A DNA stretch of 64,000 nucleotides. Source: Paragordius varius (lineage: Eukaryota; Nematomorpha). The notes under the pieces are model-generated. The model had not been told where the DNA came from. It did no database searches and saw only the letters and a list, made by a program, of their open reading frames with translations. The translations under genes and the position numbers were made by a program. Below are positions 59,383 through 64,000 of the stretch, one piece after another; position 1 is the stretch's first letter, and every line of letters begins with the position of its first letter. The stretch spans positions 6,696,001-6,760,000 of the forward strand of contig OZ176055.1 in NCBI GenBank assembly GCA_964247055.1, written 5' to 3'.

Positions 59383-61356
59383 TGTATTTCCTACATTGGC
59401 ACTAACACAGCTGTGTTTGTATATAAATCAATTTTGAATTCAAATGTACTCATCAATATTATTTTATCTCGTTTGCTTGACTGAGTGACGGAGAGGATCA
59501 AAAGCTTGTTTTATCCGAGATTTTATGTTCGGCCCGCAAAAAATTCGGAATAATATGCAATATTCTCACAAATCTTAAAATTAATGTTTTTAAACAATTT
59601 TCTAATTATTTTTAATTGGAAAGTACTAAAAAAATGTTATATATGTTTCATTTTACCGTTTTAATTTTGTAAATTTGATTAATTAATTATGAATGTCCAT
59701 ATATATCTCAAATGCAGCCCGCCAGTTTTTTTGAGTCCAAAGGTGGCCCGCGAATCGATTTGTGATGTACACCCCTGTTTTAGATTGTCAGACATGTGGA
59801 TCTGACAGTTTTTCTTCGCAAAAGAGAGTTTTCTTATATAAAGAATAAAAATCGGCACAAAAGTACTTTTTGCTTTTTGGAAAAGCAGACGATGTTTTAA
59901 GACAAATCTGTTATTCTAATCGATTCCCTATTACTGTTTCTAATGATTTCATTTTGTGTTCAAAAATTATGAAGGATTAGAGTAAAAGCATACTAATCTA
60001 TCTTTTTTTATAAACTGGAATTATTATTTTTGTCCAAATGGGTATGGTATTAGGGTTAGAGTGACACTTTTTCAAGCAAACGCAAAATATTTTATTTATC
60101 TTTGCTGGAAAAAAGTAGCGTTTCATTGAAAAAATGTTGCTATTGACTGAAAAATGGTATATGTCTTCATCAAACGCCAAGAGATTATTTTTAACAATTT
60201 TTTTATAATAGCCTAGGTGCGACGGCATTGTTTCAATACAGAAAACAAACTGCTTTTAACTGCAGAAAAAAATATATAATTGGATAACATTCGTTATAAA
60301 CAATCCATTTGAAAAATAACGTTTTGGATAAATTATCAGGATGAAAATTATTTTTTACTGTGCAAATAATATAGGAAAAGAAGATAGTGGTTGTTTTTTT
60401 ATCATTTTTTTCCAAATCGACATCATATCAGAATGCAAATCGACATAATAATCCGAATGCATACTGTGTGAATGCCAAAAGTTCTAATAAACGCTTGAAT
60501 AATAAAAGTTATTTCCATATAGGGTGTCCTGTTTAAAATTTTTGGTGGATTGAAAACAGCCTTAAAATGATAATATTAACACTTACAAACCAATATCACT
60601 TTATATAATAATCCAATCAATGGACAAAATGAAGTATATATCAATATAAAAATGACTAAAATATTAAAATTTAACACTTATCTTAACATATATTTGTAAT
60701 CAAATCCAAAGCAATGAAAATTCTGAATAATTTAAGACATAAATACAAAAAAAATAATTTTCCAAAATATTCGCGGGGCACATGTTGGACACTTTTGATT
60801 CCAACCATATTATTATGCGATTTAAAATTTTTAGTTTAGCCATTATTCGCTCATTTTTGCCAATGAATAAATGTAGTTTCGGTTTTAATTAACGGTGGCG
60901 CTTTTATATTTGCTCGGAAGTAGTATACCATTTTTCAATCAAAAGCAACTTTTTTTAATCCAAAAGCAACTTTTTATCAAACATACGCAATATTTTCTAT
61001 CTCACTTATATCAATTTTGGTCGCCTGTAATATATCGGTTATCCAATTAAAATATTGCGCGTGCTTGAAAAAATGTTGCGTTTAGTTGAAAAATTGCGTA
61101 ATTGCTTTTTGACTGAAAAGTGGTATCTATCAATCAAGTTGTCGTTTTTCGTTATTTAGGTAGGTAAACTATGCTAATGTTCATTTAAAGTGTTTTAATA
61201 AGGTAAAATCGCATAATAACAAGTCTCCAACAGAAAATATTATAAATATGGGCAAATAAACGGGTACTTCAAGAGGCTGAAATTTTTTTTATTTTTGTTA
61301 CGTATGCAAATAAAATATCTCCAAAATATATAAAACACCAATTTATTGATTATTTT
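59383..61356. other. Intergenic, degraded repeats
   Basis: A hAT-like end (complement of CAGGGGTGTACATCACAAAT) lies at about 59755-59774. Two related stretches, about 59990-60240 and 60900-61140, share 'aaaaaatgttgc', 'gactgaaaa.tggtat' and 'aaacg/tacgcaa.attt' motifs, suggesting another old repeat pair. No exon seen. Confidence 0.4.
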
Positions 61357-62025
61357 TTACAAACTATCAATCCATTCTTTCACGGAAATTAATGTTTGGG
61401 CAGGGTTCTCATTTGTTTGAGGAATATAGATTCGATTAAACGATTTTTCGCTAAGGGTACCGATTGAACGTTGATAAAATGATTTATCTTTACCTAATGT
61501 ATCTTGATATGAGAAAAGTAGTTTTTTTATCTGGTCCTTATTCAAAAATTTATCATCTTTATCCATATTATCGTAATTATTTTGTAACACAAAAATTGGT
61601 GGTTTATATTTGGTGCATGTTTCATCACATATTATATTATATAAAAATTCAATGGATTTATCGGAATGTAATTGATTTGGCCCAACTACGTATATTATTG
61701 CACGAGTTTTATCTTTGTAAAGATCAAAAATTAAATATTTTAGAGAATCATCCCCAGGTACATCCACAACAGTATAATTTACATTATCAGTCAAAAATGT
61801 TCCAATATTTTCTTTCATAGAAGTATATGAGTCTTTGGGCTCATTGTCTGACAAAAGTTTCATAAATAAATGGGTTTTTCCTGCAAAGGACGGACCCATT
61901 ATGAGAATATAATCACGTTTTTTGGTAAAAAACCATTTTTTCGTTAAGAATGTTGTAATTATCAAAATGGCAATCGATAAAATAATTTTTATAATTAAAT
62001 CCAAGTTTTCTGATAAAACAAACAT
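61357..62025 (-). CDS. SRPRB: Signal recognition particle receptor subunit beta
   Basis: SRPRB is the ER-membrane GTPase that anchors SR-alpha for co-translational targeting. The intronless 222-residue ORF has an N-terminal membrane anchor (LIIKIILSIAILIITTF, about residues 10-26) and a basic stretch. The G domain follows with G1 GPSFAGKT (44-51), G3 DVPGDD (88-93) and ARAIIYVV-type core (TRAIIYVVGPNQL). The C-terminus is VKEWIDSL, as in the family (..LEKWL..). The G4 motif, normally NKxD, reads NNYD (149-152), so the Lys that packs on the guanine is Asn. Length is close to the family's 240-270, slightly shorter. Start ATG 62025 is followed directly by the anchor, as expected. It lies head to head with ABHD17, with 42 bp between the two start codons. 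Confidence 0.9.
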   Translation of the reverse strand: MFVLSENLDLIIKIILSIAILIITTFLTKKWFFTKKRDYILIMGPSFAGKTHLFMKLLSDNEPKDSYTSMKENIGTFLTDNVNYTVVDVPGDDSLKYLIFDLYKDKTRAIIYVVGPNQLHSDKSIEFLYNIICDETCTKYKPPIFVLQNNYDNMDKDDKFLNKDQIKKLLFSYQDTLGKDKSFYQRSIGTLSEKSFNRIYIPQTNENPAQTLISVKEWIDSL

Positions 62026-62067
62026 GTTTTTTTTTAATATAATTAACGCGTGAAACTCATATGGATA
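62026..62067. promoter_or_regulatory. 42-bp gap between divergent SRPRB and ABHD17 starts
   Basis: Distance between ATG 62025 (minus) and ATG 62068 (plus). No TATA box. If ABHD17 instead uses ATG 62110 the gap is 84 bp. A shared bidirectional promoter is inferred from spacing. Confidence 0.45.
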
Positions 62068-62617
62068 ATGACGGCTGATAAAACGAATGCTAATTCAACC
62101 AGCATTGGTATGAAGGAATTATGTTGCTTATTTTGTTGTCCACCCCTTCCATCGAGAATAGCCGCAAAACTTGCATTTTTACCACCCGAACCGACCTATG
62201 ATTTTGTTCCAATAGCCGAGCAAAAAATAAGTTTTGAAAAAATTAAATCTCCAAACTCCGTTAAATCTCCCCACCAAAGAATAATTGAAATTTCTAAAAC
62301 TCATGGAATTGAATCTCTTGCGCGGCCAATTATTGAGAAAGCTACATCTCTTACTTCACGTCTTATGAACAAAACTGTCGAACGAGGTTCTCCCATCCCT
62401 ACTTCGAATGATTCCGCTATTGTAGTTAAAAATGAACCAAGTGAAAATAAAGCCTTGTCAAGCAGTCCAGAAAATGTATTATGTTGTCCATGTTATAATT
62501 TATATCTTGGACTTCAAGCGGATTGGCATTTTTCTGCCAAAGATTTGGATCGTCTTGAAGCTTTTACCGTTACGAATAAACGGGGAACTGTCCTACCATG
62601 TATTATGGTACGCTCTG
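62068..62617 (+). CDS. ABHD17: ABHD17 family depalmitoylase, first coding exon only
   Basis: ABHD17 proteins are membrane-tethered serine hydrolases that remove palmitate from N-Ras and PSD-95. This exon has the diagnostic N-terminus [20 protein letters not shown] followed by [12 protein letters not shown], whose Cys cluster is palmitoylated in the family. It then has a roughly 90-residue Ser/Lys-rich insertion absent from human ABHD17A, and resumes at [19 protein letters not shown] and [16 protein letters not shown] donor after 62617 fits; the ORF stays open to 62721 without homology. The start may be ATG 62068 or 62110 (MKELCC). The alpha/beta-hydrolase core (LFSHGNAVDLG, GQSIG, catalytic Ser/Asp/His) was not found up to 64000, so it lies beyond the window or the gene is broken. 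Confidence 0.85.
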
Positions 62618-62721
62618 GTGTAATTTTATCATCAAAGCACATAGAAAATTATGATAATCATCATTTACATTTTAAAGCTGTTAATTCTGCCGATATTCCA
62701 TTTATAAACAGTATATTTTGA

Positions 62722-64000
62722 TTTTTTTTATTGTTTTACATATACATTTCCCTTTTTGCTAACGGTGTTATTAGGAAAATTTTAGGAATTATTTAATATG
62801 ATACTACGATTAACGCTAAAAAGCAAAGACAAAAAATTTGGTTTTTATAGTTATTTCAAATATAACCTCAACCTATCGTTTGGGGGTGCAAAAAAGGAAT
62901 AGAAATGTAAATTAGTAACACATTTTATATTCCACACTCTAACTTGATGGCATAGAAAAAAATTTAGACTCTGAAATTATGGGTGCCCTTTGTAAAAAAT
63001 GTAATTAACCTTCTATAGTCTTAATATTCACTGTAATTAATATTTTTTGTATAAAAAAACTTTTTATTCATTTAAATCGATATTTAGTTCAAAATACGGC
63101 TTTGGCCTCTGTTTTATCGAAATCGCTGAAAGAAGGAATGGAAAGCGGTTCCCAGTTATATAAACAAGAGCAATACTTTAATGCAGTTTCAAATATCGCC
63201 GCAAACGGAACGGAAAAGTAACTTTTTAGTGAAAATATATTAACTTAAATCAACTTATGTACTTTTTTAGAATCTAAAAAATGAAATAATATTGCAGTGA
63301 AGTCGACTTATAGTCTAAATTATTATATCATTATGATAAGTAATCCCATATTAAATCAGTATTAAATATTAGCTGAATCATAGTTAAATTCAGTGAGTAA
63401 TCTTAAAATCCAAAAAAGAAAACATAGAAAACACTAAATGCGATTTTAAAAGTTTGGTTTTGTCACAATTTTTTTCATCATTTTATTTTGTGTAAATGAC
63501 GATATAATAATGCTTTTTCATTTGGTATCCTGCCAGCCTTTTTTAGTCAGTTAATTTTTTGTATTCATTGACACATTATTTTGTGTTGAAGGTTTTCTTT
63601 GCGTTTTGGAATTAGTACAAGATGAAAAGATAAATTTCCTTTGACATCAAAAGCAGTATATTTTATCTATCTATCTATCTATCCTAAGTTTTTATCCTGA
63701 AAACATAAAAAAAATTGATTAGTTTTTTTACTGCTTTTTAGAATTAGCTAAAAAAGTGAAAAATTAGTTTTGGTAAAACCGTTTTTTTTTCAACGTGAAA
63801 AATCATCCTAAAGTCATATTATTGACATTTTATATTTATCCATAAAAACCAATATTTTTTGAACTCTATAATTTCAACGGAATTGTATTTGACTTGTCTT
63901 ATAAATTAATAAAAAAATATCTTGGTTATACTTGTCAATTAAATTTGCGGTATAATTCAAATTGACTGTGGTCAATTCAGATAAATATTAAACATTTTTA
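62722..64000. other. Downstream of ABHD17 exon 1
   Basis: Presumably intron of ABHD17 or intergenic. A relative of foldback family C lies at about 62880-63060, a possible terminal exon at 63088-63221, and a (TCTA)n microsatellite of five units at about 63664-63683. Nothing else recognised. Confidence 0.4.
63088..63221 (+). CDS. Possible exon of unknown identity
   Basis: After an acceptor (ttatttag, complete at 63087) the phase-compatible frame reads QNTALASVLSKSLKEGMESG, then SQLYKQEQYFNAVSNIAANG and TEK before TAA. It is 43 codons with protein-like composition in very AT-rich surroundings. It is in the phase that would follow ABHD17 exon 1, but has no similarity to the ABHD17 hydrolase domain. 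It may end an unrelated gene or an alternative transcript; GTAACT at 63218 is a possible donor. Confidence 0.35.

Noticed and set aside
59998-60415. Two adjacent minus ORFs of 76 and 60 codons.
   Set aside because: They lie in a stretch repeated near 60900-61140, and the second does not match any protein pattern; treated as repeat.
1-64000. CRISPR arrays, operons, ribosome-binding sites or phage genes.
   Set aside because: Spliced animal genes and Pol III tRNA signals show a eukaryotic nuclear sequence; no spaced direct repeats of CRISPR type exist.

Overview
This is an AT-rich window (about 25% GC outside exons) from an animal nuclear genome. The intron-containing genes have clear animal counterparts: ECSIT, TAF6, MIC26/27, MOCS3, ABHD17, ACSS3-like acyl-CoA synthetase, SRPRB, SF3B5 and an ADF/cofilin. 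TAA, TAG and TGA all act as stops, so the standard code applies. The most distinctive trait is intron size. Alongside ordinary introns of 57 to about 1,800 nt there are GT..AG introns of only 22, 23, 24, 25, 26 and 28 nt in three separate genes. I built the exon models from homology and reading phase, and every complete multi-exon model closes to an exact multiple of three. Introns this short recall dicyemid mesozoans or another reduced parasitic animal. That placement is inference.

Layout: 1-47 is a cut tRNA-Ala. 829-4396 (minus) is the N-terminal half of an ACSS3-like acyl-CoA synthetase. 4.4-8.1 kb holds repeats. 8122-14583 (minus) is an ECSIT locus with a long tail and a small membrane ORF inside an intron. 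17022-25771 (plus) is a 14-exon TAF6 predicted at 1,153 residues. 28.4-29.4 kb is a compact cluster of tRNA-His, MIC26/27 (minus) and SF3B5 (plus), the last two head to head with 47 bp between start codons. 29.5-35.5 kb is transposon-rich: an intact-ended hAT with a perfect target duplication, then a second hAT family interrupted by a Helitron. 36.9 kb is an intronless ADF/cofilin, followed by a mariner relic. 39.6-41.0 kb (minus) encodes an unusual, probably secreted protein built of Trp/Gly/Arg and then Gly/Tyr repeats. 43.4-53.2 kb is a nest of transposons: a second hAT copy carrying a MITE, a Helitron carrying a CACTA element, and a third full Helitron. 53983 is tRNA-Phe. 56338-58728 (plus) is MOCS3/UBA4. 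61357-62721 is a second tight head-to-head pair, SRPRB (minus) and the first exon of ABHD17 (plus).

The genes are housekeeping genes without a shared pathway: transcription initiation, splicing, mitochondrial cristae and complex I assembly, sulfur transfer to tRNA and molybdopterin, ER protein targeting, depalmitoylation and actin turnover. The parts most worth a second look are the tiny introns, the W/G/R-G/Y secreted protein, the enlarged TAF6 and ECSIT, and the transposon nest, whose insertion order can be read from target sites and an empty-site paralogue. No virus-derived element was recognised.
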